DNA of 64,000 nt from the NCBI GenBank assembly GCA_008931825.1, contig QXVZ01015264.1, positions 81,799-145,798 on the forward strand, written 5' to 3'. A model generated the notes under the pieces. It searched no databases and was not told where the DNA came from. It saw only the letters and a program-made list of their open reading frames with translations. Positions 24,470-36,119 of the stretch are shown here, piece after piece (position 1 is the first letter of the stretch; each line of letters opens with the position of its first letter). This stretch comes from Phallusia fumigata (taxonomy: Eukaryota; Chordata; Ascidiacea; Phlebobranchia; Ascidiidae). A program made the translations under genes and the position numbers.

Positions 24470-25733
24470 TTAATAACAGGAGGGTGCGTAACTCTTGGTG
24501 CATCCGCAGGACGACGCCCCAGAGCAGCAACGAGTAGCATCTGACTCAAGTCCGCAACAGATTGAACAGAAATTTTCGGTGCCTCTGTCGTAAAGAGCAT
24601 CTGCAAATAAATAAATTTTTTTTTTCGGAAATGGTCTGGCAAATTCCACCAGCGGTGACACCTTTCCAGCATTAGTGTGATTGAATGTAAACTACCTGGG
24701 GTTTTTGAAGTTTTTACTTGCTTATTGACATCAGTTAGCGTAGGTGCAAACGTAGTGTTAAACAGGATTCTGGTTCTGCTGAATGGTTTCGTTGCATTTT
24801 TTACAAAACCGTTTAACGATACAGCATATGTCTAAAAGACTAGATAAATAATAGTTGCATTTGCAACTACACCGGTAACAAAATGGCAAAAAATGTTTAA
24901 ACGCACTATTTCTTTCGCAATTGTGCATTCAGGCAAGAAAATTTCCAAACGTTTTTGTTTCCTTTTCAAAGCATAATTGACCGACCGGTTGGTATTTTTG
25001 TTTCGCCTGATACTATCCGTAGACTTACTGGAATACTCTATGAATGCGGGTGTCTTGTCCTCTCTGACCGGCCCAGTTTCGTCACACGAGAGGGGGTCTG
25101 GGACCATTGCCTGGCACAACACATTACCGCTGCAGCAGGTTCCTTTTTGATCTACCTGCTGGCAGACACTGCACGAGCCATCCCCTGGCAAGGGAAAAAT
25201 CGTTGTAATATCGTTTCTATTAAAATAAGATAGTGTTGATGCCAACAATAAGACGAAATATATCTATGACACAACGATGAATGGCATTGGACTTAAGAAA
25301 ATTTTATAGTCTTGCAGTTATATGCGATTGATGCCTTTTATTCCTTAGGCTGAGTTACTGGATACATTTACTCGTGATATCATAGACACTTTACTTTACG
25401 GTTTCACCAAATTCACAACGGCGCTTAACCAAGCTGATAGGCTACATTAGTTTGCACTTGCAGTATCGTTTGCATGACTTGGTTCGAATTGGCCGAATTG
25501 ACAATAAATGCTAAAATAAATCGATACTAAGACACAGAAGGTCATCTGGTGCGCGATGCCACCAGTAAAAACTTCTATCGCGGCCACAAATTCTACGTTG
25601 TGTGCATCAATATAAATATCGGTCTTTGGTAGTTATAAATATTTTTGGATGTGTTTAGAAAATTCTTACCAGTCGTAAGCTCATCCACTGCGACAGCAGC
25701 ACCAACGAAGACCAACAACAATAAAAATTTCAT
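24470..25733 (-). CDS. secreted cysteine-rich protein with two repeated CSxC modules, three exons
   Basis: Minus-strand exons 25670-25733, 25029-25184 and 24470-24600 join in phase 1/1 to 116 aa ending in TAA. Exon 1 encodes a clear signal peptide (MKFLLLLVFVGAAVAV followed by acidic residues). The mature chain has two similar cysteine clusters. Exon 2 has CSVCQQVDQKGTCCSG followed by a further Cys, and exon 3 has CSICCGLESDATRCCSG followed by CGC and a terminal Cys. The shared pattern is C-S-[VI]-C-x(7)-x-C-C-S-G, one module per exon. The cysteine count and signal peptide imply a disulfide-stabilised extracellular peptide or small matrix protein. I do not recognise the family. It may be lineage-restricted, and its function is unknown. 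Confidence 0.75.
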
Positions 25734-26993
25734 TGTTTTTCTGAATTGCTTCACAAATAAAAAATACAAAATACAACATTGTTAAGACCTGTATAAATTC
25801 TACAACTTTTCAACTAGCCTATCGAGAGTGATTTCAATTAATAGCTTTAGACACCAACATCTTCCACAACTTTTCACAACAATTAAACTGCGTTGATGTT
25901 TGTCAGCGTTTCGACGACCATGCCACATGTACTAATTCCCACGCAAGTATTTTTGTCCACGAGTGTTTGCTTTTTCTACGCACACAGACGAAAAGCTTAC
26001 ATTACCCAGTAAACCTATCACGACGCAACGAAAGACGTGGAAATTTGACTGCGTATGTTTATTTTAGTATCATTAAACACTACATATAGTATCAGACTAT
26101 ACGCACAATATACACAACTGTTAATTAATAAGAATACGAAAACATTTATTTTAAAATTTTGATTTTTTTCTTCCATGAAAAGTTAGTACGTTGAAATGAT
26201 ATTGTTTTCTGTCAACTTTCAGCATTTTTGTCACATTATGCGTGCTTTATAACTACTTAACGTTTTAAATAAAACGAAATTAACATTTTGTAACCCTGTT
26301 TACATGAGCGAATCGATTGCGCGTTAGTAAGATTGATTTGCCTCAAGTGTTTGTAGCATGACAAATGTTTCATCATAACTTTCTACAATTAAATCTGCGG
26401 TGTTAAAACTAAAATTGGTTTGGGATCAAAACACGTTGCCAGGGAGTGACAAAGGGGTCATACCAAATCCCAGTTATAGACACCGCTTCGAATGAAAATG
26501 AGTTCGTAGAGAGAAAGTTCATAGTAATTGTAACCAATCGGTACACTGGCGTTCATCGCACATCAATTGCCCACCTGCGAGGATGGCAAAGCGGTACGTA
26601 TTGAGTTGTACGTACAATGCACCTTGTTGAAAAGGCGTACTGTACCTTTTAACGATTTTTGCTGCGTACCGCACTGCCACCCTTCCAACGCCCTTTGCTA
26701 ATTTTAGGCAAGAAACTGTTTCGTGGTTTGCGTGACTAAATCCATAGAAGGCTATTTTGAATTTTAAACTTTAAATACTGTCTTTTGTTGTGCGTGGTGA
26801 TTTATTTTTTCGTTATGACAACTTATAAAGATTATGTTGTCGCCTTCGAAATAGAACAGTGCCATCATCGGATATAAATGATAGGGAAAATCCCTCAGTA
26901 GGATTTGCATGGTTTGGTTTTTTACTGTTTACTTCGGTTTTCAAGACATTATTTAACAAAAACAATACATGTTCGCAGGTTTCTGCTGCTACC
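25734..26993. promoter_or_regulatory. divergent intergenic region, cysteine-rich gene / TIMM22
   Basis: It holds a copy of the GTACGGTACGC palindromic repeat near 26578-26690 (GAGGATGGCA...GCGTACCGCACTGCCACCC). Just before the TIMM22 start, a CGCAG acceptor (about 26970-26980) precedes the ATG by only ~16 nt. That would suit either a 5'UTR intron or spliced-leader trans-splicing, which is known in tunicates. Confidence 0.4.
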
Positions 26994-28564
26994 ATGTCAG
27001 AAACGACGGACAAGAATTCCGAAAATTACAATTTTAAAACTCTTACGTACAGTTCTGTGTTGAAATGCTTGGTTGGGCCTGACAGAATAATTCGAGATGA
27101 ACCTTACCCCAGTTTTGGCGGAATTCCAACACCTCTTCCAAGTATCAACGAGCAGAGGGTGGAAAAAGTGATGAACAGTTGCTTTTTCAAATCAGCAATA
27201 GCTTGCGTCGCAGGTAAGACTTATAAAATGCAATACCGCATAAGAAGACTGATACACCATATTTTGGGGGTATGCCGTCCACGTCGTGGTCTGCACCCCC
27301 ACACAAGTATGGCAATATCGTATGTTACTTAGTGAGTTGTCTGCTGCGTACCGAAGTTTCGTTCAGAACATCACGTGCATAATTTGTAACTTTTTTATGG
27401 GCAACTCTAAAATACGCAATCTACGCAATCTACGCGATCCACGCAATCTAGCCTAATTCAAAGCAATCCAGCCAAGTTGAATGGATTAGGCACACATCCT
27501 GGTTTAATTCAACACAATCTGGAATGCCCAAGTTAGGCAGGACAACTTTAAAATACGCAATCTATGCACACTTGGGCATTCCAGATTGCGTTAAGTTATA
27601 CCAGGTTTTGGCCTGAACTGCGTTTGGTCAGTCTAGTTTGTACAGAATGTGTGCCTAACCTGAGCATCATGTTCCTAGACTGAGTGCCTAACCTGATGAA
27701 GTTGAACTAAACCAGGCTGTGCGCCTAATCTACTCAAATTGCTTCAAATTAAAACAGATTGCGTAGATTGCGTGGATTGCGTAGATTGCGTATTTTAGAG
27801 TTGCCCTTTTTTATTATGTGCATAATTTTCAAGTTAGTAAATATCTCAGGTGCGGGGTTTGGAATCGTGTTTGGTTTGTTCACATTTGGAGTTGAATCAC
27901 CATCTTACACGGACCCAACTAAAGTTCCCACAGTTCGTGAGACTGTGAAGGAAATGAGAACAAGGATGGGATCTTATGCTAAGAACTTTGCTGTTATTGG
28001 GGCAATGTTTTCTGCCAATGAATGCGCTATTGAAACTGTAAGATATAAAGTGTTTTCAATGATACTCTGCATGTCATTTTAGGGCTGTTCAAAAATTCGA
28101 CAGTCGCACTCTTTTTTTTAGGGTATGAGTCCAACATATCTTGTAATTAGTGTTTCTGTAACTCTGCAATGGTGTTTTTAAGGTCAAACTTCAAATAAAC
28201 ACTGTAACTTTAAAACATTAAGGGTACTGTGCCTTGTCTGTTATCATATTAGTAGTCAAAAATATCAATATTCTGATTGAGTTTTAGCAGTTCACTGCTC
28301 TTGTTACTTCATTAAATGGAGTATTAAACAGTGTAGGTTCTGTCACTGCAATTTGCTAACTTGTATTGAAAACCATGTGTATTCATAATTGTTCGTATTA
28401 TATTTTAGTACCGTGGTGTGGCAGACATGAAGAACAGCACAGCCGCTGGGTTTGTCACCGGGGGCATTATTGGACTTCGAGCTGGTTTAAAGGCAGGACT
28501 TTTTGGTGGCACAGGCTTCGCTCTGTTCTCCACAGCTATAGATTATTACTTCATTCACAGATGA
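26994..28564 (+). CDS. TIMM22: mitochondrial import inner membrane translocase subunit Tim22, three exons
   Basis: Channel-forming subunit of the TIM22 complex, which inserts carrier-type multispanning proteins into the mitochondrial inner membrane. Exons 26994-27213, 27850-28037 and 28409-28564 join in phase to 187 aa, close to the ~194 aa of human TIMM22. Diagnostic segments are [15 protein letters not shown], a Gly-rich membrane segment [36 protein letters not shown], and [19 protein letters not shown] followed by GLRAGLKAG. Four hydrophobic Tim17-family helices are present, including the last one with FSTAIDYYF. The start ATG lies in the good context GCTACCATGT. Intron 1 carries a 408-bp MITE. 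Confidence 0.96.
27399..27806. mobile_element. 408-bp palindromic hAT-type MITE in TIMM22 intron 1
   Basis: About 50-bp terminal inverted repeats begin GGGCAACTCTAAAATACGCA and carry several CGCAATCTA sub-repeats. The right end is the exact complement. A perfect 8-bp duplication, TTTTTTAT, lies at 27391-27398 and 27807-27814. A second inverted pair sits inside (CAATCTGGAATGCCCAAGT and its complement), next to a partial internal copy of the terminal sequence. There is no coding capacity. Confidence 0.9.
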
Positions 28565-28867
28565 TAAACTATCAGCCATTGTTTGTGGAATTCTTGATTG
28601 TCTAGCATACTTCTGTTCATGTTTTATTTTAAAAACTGAGAGAAACTGACTGCTGGCTTGTATTTCGCTTAAGTTCATAAACATTTATTTCCTTCACAAT
28701 TTGTTGGCCAAGTGAATTGTGGAAAAGCTAACAATCATTGGCTATCATGGTAACCATCAACAAGTATGACTTGTCTGTTGAATCATTTCCTGAAACAATT
28801 AAATCATTGGTGGTTTTAGGTTGTGTGGAATTGTCTTTTAACAGAGAAAAATGTGTAATATTGTCTC

Positions 28868-28873
28868 AATAAA
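28868..28873 (+). terminator. poly(A) signal of TIMM22
   Basis: AATAAA about 300 bp after the stop, in CTCAATAAACAC, followed by a GT-rich stretch. Confidence 0.5.
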
Positions 28874-28994
28874 CACTTTTGCATGGATGTCGCCAACAAA
28901 TTGTATTGCCAACTTGGGTGCCATAAAGATACAATTTTGTGTTCTACTGTTTGCTGATCGTTTTTACCACAAAAGGCAAAAAAAGGGTAATGTT

Positions 28995-29275
28995 TGTTTA
29001 TTTCATTTTTATCCATAGGGTACAACATCGGAATGCGTTATATGTCAACGGTTAAGCTACCTGCCTTACTGCAGTTCCATTGGATTATTTTTTGTACGAT
29101 TTTTTTACTTATTTTTAAGTTGGTGACGTCAATTTGGATTAATCCATTAGGTTGGATTGGAGCAAAGTCGCTCAAGTTTCTTGCTGAAAGAAACACAAGC
29201 AACCGAGACAGGATAAAAACCAACAGCCTTGCGAATAGAAGGCACGCTAACTGCTCGGCTATGTCGACGACAAAA
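28995..29275 (-). repeat. tRNA-like SINE copy next to the TRIM stop codon
   Basis: This is the same family as 2035-2285: left part with TTTATTTCATTTTTATCC and ATGCGTTAT, middle with GAGCAAAGTCGCTCAAGTTTC, right part with the tRNA-like head on the minus strand. The head ends a few bases before the TRIM stop codon at 29278-29280, so the SINE makes up the TRIM 3'UTR. Confidence 0.6.
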
Positions 29276-29277
29276 TA

Positions 29278-32200
29278 TTAGGTGGTTGAAGTTTTTGAGA
29301 GAAGGCGGTTTAAGTCCTCAACTTTGGTGGACAACCCAACATCGTCGAGCTTTTTCAAGAAGTCAGTCGGTCCGTCAGTGTCAAGGACATCTTGGATCTG
29401 ACGCAAAAGCTGTCGAGCCTGATAAATCAACGATCAGCTTAGTTCTACCATCTATAAACTCAAAATTAGGTTTACTACAAGCCGGTTTAATCGAGATAGA
29501 GCCAACGCTTTTATAATAACTCGAGTGAGGAACTCGACTTTTTTTGTCAGTTCAATTAAAAACAAAGCGATTGTTAAATTATTCGACGGTAAAGTATTAC
29601 AAAACGGCGATTTTTGGTGATATTATTGGTGGTAATGACTCGGATTGCTAGTTACAGGGAGCCGCTTAGACTCGGTAACTAGTTAATTTTAGCTGAGGGC
29701 TGCCAAAAACGATTACCAATTTTCAAATTTGGTATAAATGCATAACATTTGGCAACACTGCGTGCAGTTGGTGACTCATTAATGCCTCTATTATCGCAAA
29801 GTTTATGAAAATAAAAGGATTGGTGACGTCACATTGAAAACATTGTCAATAAACTTACTTGGAACATTTAATTAAAAAAAATGTTTGTGGCCTGTAATAA
29901 CTTTCCTCATAGAAAAGTGACCAGCAAGATCTTGAGGGTTGGGCATTCATGCTTTGGCATAATTGCCCCAACCATGTGTTTGTATTAAGACGGTGGTATA
30001 TTGTGTAGGTCACATAGCGTAAAAATGGGATTATCAGCAGCGATAAAGGGTCTCGAAAAATTTAATATTTCGCTTAACGTAAGGGTACTTGTCTGTGTAC
30101 CAAATTAAATCTACACAAAGTCATAACGCTTACCTCATTAAACTCCATTCTCAACCCTTTGATCTCCTTCTGTCGTTTTCCCTTTTTCTTTTCAACGATA
30201 GCGTCGATGTCGGCGTACATGGCCTGTCGTCGCTTCTCGATTTGACCAATCATCGCGTCGCATTCCTTATCCACCTGATGATAAAACGAATTGTGCGTTA
30301 TGATTAGGGTTGCCAACTTTGTTGAGCTACAATAAAGGACTTAAAACGTGATTGATGATTAATCATGTCTTGAAAACACACTTCCAATTAATATTTCGAT
30401 CTGATAATGACACGAAATATGGGCACTACTATTAAAAGTTTTCTTGCATAGATTCCATTTACAAATTTCGACTCAATTTTGTGAAGGACATCACCGCCTT
30501 GTGTAAAATGCCATATTTTTTTAGTTCTTTGTGAGTCTCAGTTCAGAAATTGAACTACCATAAAAACTATTTCAAAATAAAGGACAAATAGTGTCATTTC
30601 AAATCTCAATAAAGGACAAGGACAAATAGAGCTGAATAAAGGACTGTCCTTTGAAATAAAGGACGGTTGACAACCCTAGTTATGATGTGGCTTTCACAAA
30701 AATATCCAAAAATTACGCATCGACCATAGGTGGCAAAGCCATTATTTTACATGAGGAAGCAGGTTTAAACTTTGCAAAAGTGGGAATAGAATGGAGTAAG
30801 CCCTGTTAGCTTGCATGCAAATTTAATGCATTTTTTTAAAAAGGTAGTGTGGCATAATGTACCTTTGCTTTCAACTTCACTCCCCGATCTTCCATTTCAG
30901 TCACAACTCCCTCAGTTTGCAAAATATTGCCGCCAATTTTCTCGATCTTTCCGGAAAGAACGTCAGTTGTACCACGTAGGCGTCGCCTTACCGCCTTAAA
31001 CTTCTTCAGAACCGCGATTGGGGCAATCTAAATCAGCGAAATAAGTCATTGTCAAGTAAAATAAATCTCTTTTTCTGTGGCGAACCAACCCGTGGTTGAG
31101 CAACCCAGATTATTATTGCATACTGAGATGTATTCTACGCCTGAGTTTTACGGTCTAAAACTTTATAAACGTGTTTTCTATCCGACGTTGAAATAAAAAG
31201 TGAGCCTTTTTGTGTTTGACAAAAAATATTCCACCACATTTAAAAAAAAAATATTCCACAGAGTATTAAAATTTCGTACATCTGTCTATAATTAACGAAT
31301 CCCGATCGGACGATTCCGAGGACGAATCCCGATCAGTTTTTTAGGCTCTTGGAAACACACAACAAAAGTTAACCAGTTTAGCTGCGTAGCGGCACCTTGT
31401 GGTCTTTATGTTTGTCATCGAGGGCGCAGAGCGGACAGAGATTTGTGTCGCAAGTTTCGCACCACATCAGTCGCTCCATGTGGAACTCCTGGTGCCGTTC
31501 GCACGCCGGATACCGAATCTTGCTTTCCTGTTTAAAACGCTTTACCGCCTGTGGACAAAAAGAATAAGAGGAACGTTTTGGGACCACAGTGCTCACCAAC
31601 CGGGCAAAAAAGTGATTACTGATTTAAAAGTGTTTGCCTTGTTACATGTACCGTTTATAACAAAACGATGGACTACATGACTTATTTAAGTTTATATTCT
31701 TGCAGTATGCCACTGATGTCTTCATTTGTCATACTGAGTCTATGGCGACTCGTGGCATTATGTAAATTACATTTTACCTCATTACATTTTTTCGTAACAC
31801 AGCATGCATGGGAGATTTTTTTTGCGGAAAGGTTCAGTAAAATTGATTGTGGTTATGTATACTGTTAAAAACTCTTCAAGTTGCTTTAGTTAAGTATACA
31901 CTCTCTATTCAGCGTTATAAAGGCTGTTCCGTTAATTGAAAATCCTAAGTTTAAAATTGTATTGCATTCCAACCTGTTCAATGTTGATGTTCCTCGGCAA
32001 ACTGCTCACACCCTCTGGACCGTATTTGATAATATTTCGACATGTCGGACATAAAAATCTATTGCGTTGCTGCAAAACAAAGAGATTTCTAAAGCGCATG
32101 GAAATTTCGGATATTTGCAAAGGCATTTGGTCTTTTAAGCACAAATCGGTAATTTTGAATCTGTGAAATGTTGAAATTTGTTGTAACTTGTCGACATTGT

Positions 32201-34077
32201 AACATGTAAGGTATACTGTATCGCGCATCGCATAATGCACATTTCCTAGACCTTGGATTTCTTAACAGGGGAGAATTTCGTATTTGCAGGGGCAAAAATA
32301 TTAGATTCGCAAACGTTTATTAAATGTAAGAGCTAAGTTTCTCAACTTATTTACAGATTTAAACATACTGTTTACGAAATAATTTTCCGGATAGGAGGGA
32401 TTTTTGAATATCGGTTAATGGGTCCCGCGGGACAAAACAGTTGAGGACCACATAGTTCTGAACTCCCTGCACATACACAGTGACAACGTAGCTTGCTGAT
32501 GCAAAACCGAAGAATAATTAAACACAATTTGTGGCGAGACACCAGGATAAGTCACGTGGCTGCTTGCTCACCTGGCAATTACAGCCTTGTCTTACCACGT
32601 ACCGATTAATTGTGCGCAGTCTGCATGTCACAATCTTCACAGTTACTTTATTAGCAATGCTATTTGAGCTATATGCCAACAAGGTGACACAGTTGCCCGA
32701 GGCCGATGCAATGACAAATTAATGTCACAGGTAAATCTAGCTTTGTTTATCACGTTGTTGACCAACATTATTCTTTTAAGCAAGAAAAATGGTGTAATAA
32801 AACGACCTTTCTGTTGGGATCTCTACATATACCCCCATGTTCTGTCTACATCTTTGATTTTTGACCGCTTGCAGCGCGGTATAAGATGTTACGACTTATT
32901 AATGTCGAGAAAGCATAAAGAAACCCAAACGTGTACATACGGATAAGAACAGCGCGACCACACAGTCGACCTTTTTTAATGTGACATTTTAAGATGGCTG
33001 AGTGGTTAACTTGACTACCTTGTACTCGTCGTAAGTACATGGCGTCGGGAACCTGCGTTTTTTGAGCCAAATCTTGGGTGGCATTGCCCAACCTTATAAA
33101 ACCCGTTTGACCCAAATTGAAGTCGTCAACTATAAAAGATGAATGGTAGACTCATATTTGTTTGTTTGTTTCATTTTTATCCACGGTGGGCGGAGGAACG
33201 CCTGAATGCGTTATGCTCTTTTTGAGTCCGCCATCGAGCTACCTGCTTCATTGCAGTCCGTTGGGTCATTTTTTGTTTGATTTTTTCGATTTTTGAAAGT
33301 TGGTGACTTCAATTTAGGTCAACCAATCGGGTTCCTCTGGGTTGGAACGAGCGACCGAGATGGGATTAGAACCTACAACCTTGTGGGGACAAGGCAGTCG
33401 CAGCGCTAAGCACTCGACCATCTTGGCAAATTGGGAGTATAACGCATGTAGACGTTGCTTCGCTCACCCAGGATAAAATCGTAACAAACAAATCACTTAA
33501 ACATGATTTACTATGCAAACATAATCACCTGAAGAACTGGATCAGCAACCTCTATCAGATGAGCAGCGCAAAATCGACAAAAAGTGTGAGAGCAAGGAAA
33601 AAACAGGGGTGTGTCGTACAACTGGCGACATGCTGGACACTGTAGCTCAACCGGTACTGTCGGAGGCTCCAAAAATATCGACGACGATTGAGTGGTCTCA
33701 GTAGATATGCTGTAACCTGTCGACGAAAACTTTATGCTGAAATATGTGTAGGACAAGATCGCCTTCCTAGCATCTAGTAACACATATACTGGCAGAAACA
33801 AACGGTATTAGGCTAAAATGAGTGCATTAACCTTAACAATTAAACACGAGCTCATGCAAAGGTTTTTGTTTAACTGTATCATTTAACTACAAATACGAAG
33901 CAGTTTATCCCTGAAAACATCGTAAACTAAGGACATAGTAAACGTCAAGCCTCAAAAGTACGCAAATGTAAACTGATGCCCACCATGTGATGTTGAACTG
34001 AGCATTGTTGTGTTTTTCCTACCAGGGCTGGCACTCTCTATCGTCATGTACGGGTTGGAAGAGTATCGAGAAGACAT
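29278..34077 (-). CDS. short TRIM protein (RING, B-box, coiled coil), seven exons
   Basis: Likely RING-type E3 ubiquitin ligase of 312 aa. Minus-strand exons: 34023-34077, 33529-33716, 31974-32069, 31396-31548, 30863-31027, 30134-30274, 29278-29418. All junctions after exon 2 are phase 0. The N-terminal ~45 residues are Ser-rich. The RING runs from about residue 48 (CPAC) through PCSHTFCRFC to CPTC in exon 3, split by an intron. The B-box follows (CERH, CETC, CPLC, KHKDH). Exons 5-7 are a long charged helix typical of the TRIM coiled coil, ending ...ARQLLRQIQD... DLNRLLSK. There is no B30.2, fibronectin or NHL domain; the stop TAA is in frame just after the coiled coil. The RING-B-box-coiled-coil order fixes the family. 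I cannot assign a vertebrate orthologue. Confidence 0.85.
30305..30678. mobile_element. hAT-type MITE (TAGGGTTGCC family), copy 2
   Basis: 374-bp relative of 5529-5919 with ends TAGGGTTGCCAAC and GTTGACAACCCTA, and a perfect 8-bp duplication GTTATGAT at 30297-30304 and 30679-30686. It lies in the TRIM intron between exons 5 and 6, about 30 bp from an exon boundary. Confidence 0.88.
33160..33430 (-). repeat. tRNA-like SINE copy
   Basis: Same family: CATTTTTATCCACGG, CATCGAGCTACCTGCTTCATTGC, GGTTCCTCTGGGTTGGA, and a minus-strand tRNA-like head with GGTTCTAATCC. It lies in a TRIM intron. Confidence 0.6.
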
Positions 34078-35609
34078 GGTTTGCATCAAAGTTTAACCAA
34101 TTGCTGTAGTACCAAGCTTAAAAGAAGTTCCTTTGTTTTAATTTTAGAATAGGAATCATTTGATCTCTTGTCGCGCAACTAGAGAAGGGCAATATAAACA
34201 TTCAAATGTACAAGCGTATGATAGATTCCTATTTTTAACATAATATTACTGTACTTAATGGGATCACAACACATCGTAAATGTTCATTGTTTTCAAAATC
34301 CTGGAATGCTTTCGTAAACTTTCTTAACTTTGAAACGAAAACAGATCAAATCAAAACCAATTACCCAGCCATAACGCACTTTATAGAAAATTCTGCATTG
34401 TGCATCTTACGACAACACCCTTGTCTAAATTTATTTGTCCGCTTTTCATTCTGTGCTTTGTAATTCTCTGCCGGTATTTTCGGTTCAGCGATTGTTAGAA
34501 AGCTATTTTGCGGCTACAATTTCGTTCTTACAGAAACTAACACAACCCAAACTATTTCCTCGACCACTAACAGTAAACATAAACTAAGAATAGATTTAAG
34601 GTCAGTTCTGACATTTCAGCACCTTTTCGTCGTGGTGCCACAGTCGACTGTTTAACGCCTGGGGCTATGCCAGCAACAAAATCACATTTTCCTGTCCAAG
34701 TCGAGCTGGTAACGACGTAATAGCCTTGTTTCGGTGACGTAACAATTGCCCAGTACAACTGTGATTGAAGACTGTTTAGTGGTGGGCTGTGTTGTAAATA
34801 AACAAATGTCCGAAACTGCGTAAGACAACAGGTCAAACGTTCGGGTCAAAATTATCTGTCAACAACTAAAACGTTTTTTGCACTACCTTTTTAACACGTT
34901 AGTTTAACTAAAACAATAATAAACCAATGATAGGAGTTTATGTTGCTGTTGAAAAAATGTAATGTACTTATTGTAAAATATGTAATGTTGAATACGTTTC
35001 TGCTAATCATTTTCGGACAAATGTTTTATGAATCGTAAACTATCGTATGTTGGCCCGTGGAGAGTTACGTCATACGATTTCTCCTTCGGCTTTAGTGCAT
35101 AAACAGGTGGACAGTTGCACAACTTTTTGCGAGCACCTGCAGCGTGTGAACAGCTGCAGGGACAGGTAAGAACAAATTATCATTTACTCTTTCACAAAGT
35201 TGTGTAGGGTTTCTTATTCGGTGGTCGTTGTTTACCTACCTCCGTTTTTCAACCCTAAATGTAAAGATGCGTCTGCTGCGTGTTTATTCATTGTTTCCGA
35301 TATTTGTTTACACTTGGGTCGGATTTAGCTTTTACAAGGCGCTTTGTCAGGGGTGTTCAAAGTGCGGCCCGTGGACCAAAATGTAACTTCAAGCAAAAGG
35401 TTTTCATTAAACTTTACTTACCGAAAAAAATTCGAGTACGCGGTACTGACACAACACAAATCTTGTGTAATTGCGTACCAATTAAATGGTTAAAAACTTA
35501 GCAAAAACGCTGGCCCGTTCTACATTGCAGCAGGTAAACGAAAAAACAGAATATGATTCTGTATTCTAGAATAATATATTATTCTGAATCGCCCATCCCC
35601 TAACCGCAG
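34078..35609. promoter_or_regulatory. upstream region of the TRIM gene
   Basis: It contains two CRE-like sites: GTGACGTAAC near 34735 and GTTACGTCAT near 35065. A fragment starting CAGGGGTGTTCAAAGTGCGG near 35348 matches the typical terminus of a hAT element. A strong donor, GGACAG|GTAAGAAC (35165/35166), would suit an untranslated exon of a plus-strand transcript. Confidence 0.35.
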
Positions 35610-35679
35610 GTATAAGTATGCAATATAAAGACAAACTCTAACAATTTCCACTTGTCAAATAATTCACTATTTACATGTG

Positions 35680-35928
35680 ATGTCACCACCAAAATTGAAC
35701 ACTCCACTTGCACTTGTTGGTAGGCCAATGCCAAAATCATACAGTCCCACTGTCCATGGACTGAGGACACCCGTTCTGCCAAACAGGACCACAGAAAACG
35801 TCGTCCAATCGCCACAAAGTTTTCGTTCAGACGGTTTTCATTTACAAAACCAGTGGACCCAACCTTCGTGCAAACTGCCAAGCAAGATCAACAACGTCTA
35901 TCATACACTTAACTCATTAACTGGATAG
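35680..35928 (+). CDS. doubtful small plus-strand protein
   Basis: 82-residue open frame starting MSPPKLNTPLALVGRPMP, rich in Pro, Ser and Asn, with no membrane segment or known domain. A strong acceptor (CCGCAG| at 35609/35610) precedes it and a strong donor lies at 35165/35166, so a two-exon transcript is conceivable. There is, however, an upstream ATG in another frame, and no homologue is recognised. It sits between two minus-strand genes. The composition looks more protein-like than its antisense frame, but the support is weak. Confidence 0.3.
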   Translation: MSPPKLNTPLALVGRPMPKSYSPTVHGLRTPVLPNRTTENVVQSPQSFRSDGFHLQNQWTQPSCKLPSKINNVYHTLNSLTG

Positions 35929-36119
35929 TCCATTTCCGTGTCCCGCATATACCGTTCGTCTGTCTGTCAGACTGTGACAAACGAATGCAACAGTTGTTTT
36001 AATTTTCAGAGTGAAAACACAGAAGTAAAAAAGCACAATTAAAAAAATAAGAACCTCTCTAAAAATGAAACAAGGAATTCAAACAATTGCATGAACGTTT
36101 GCTAAACACTAGTGTTGGA

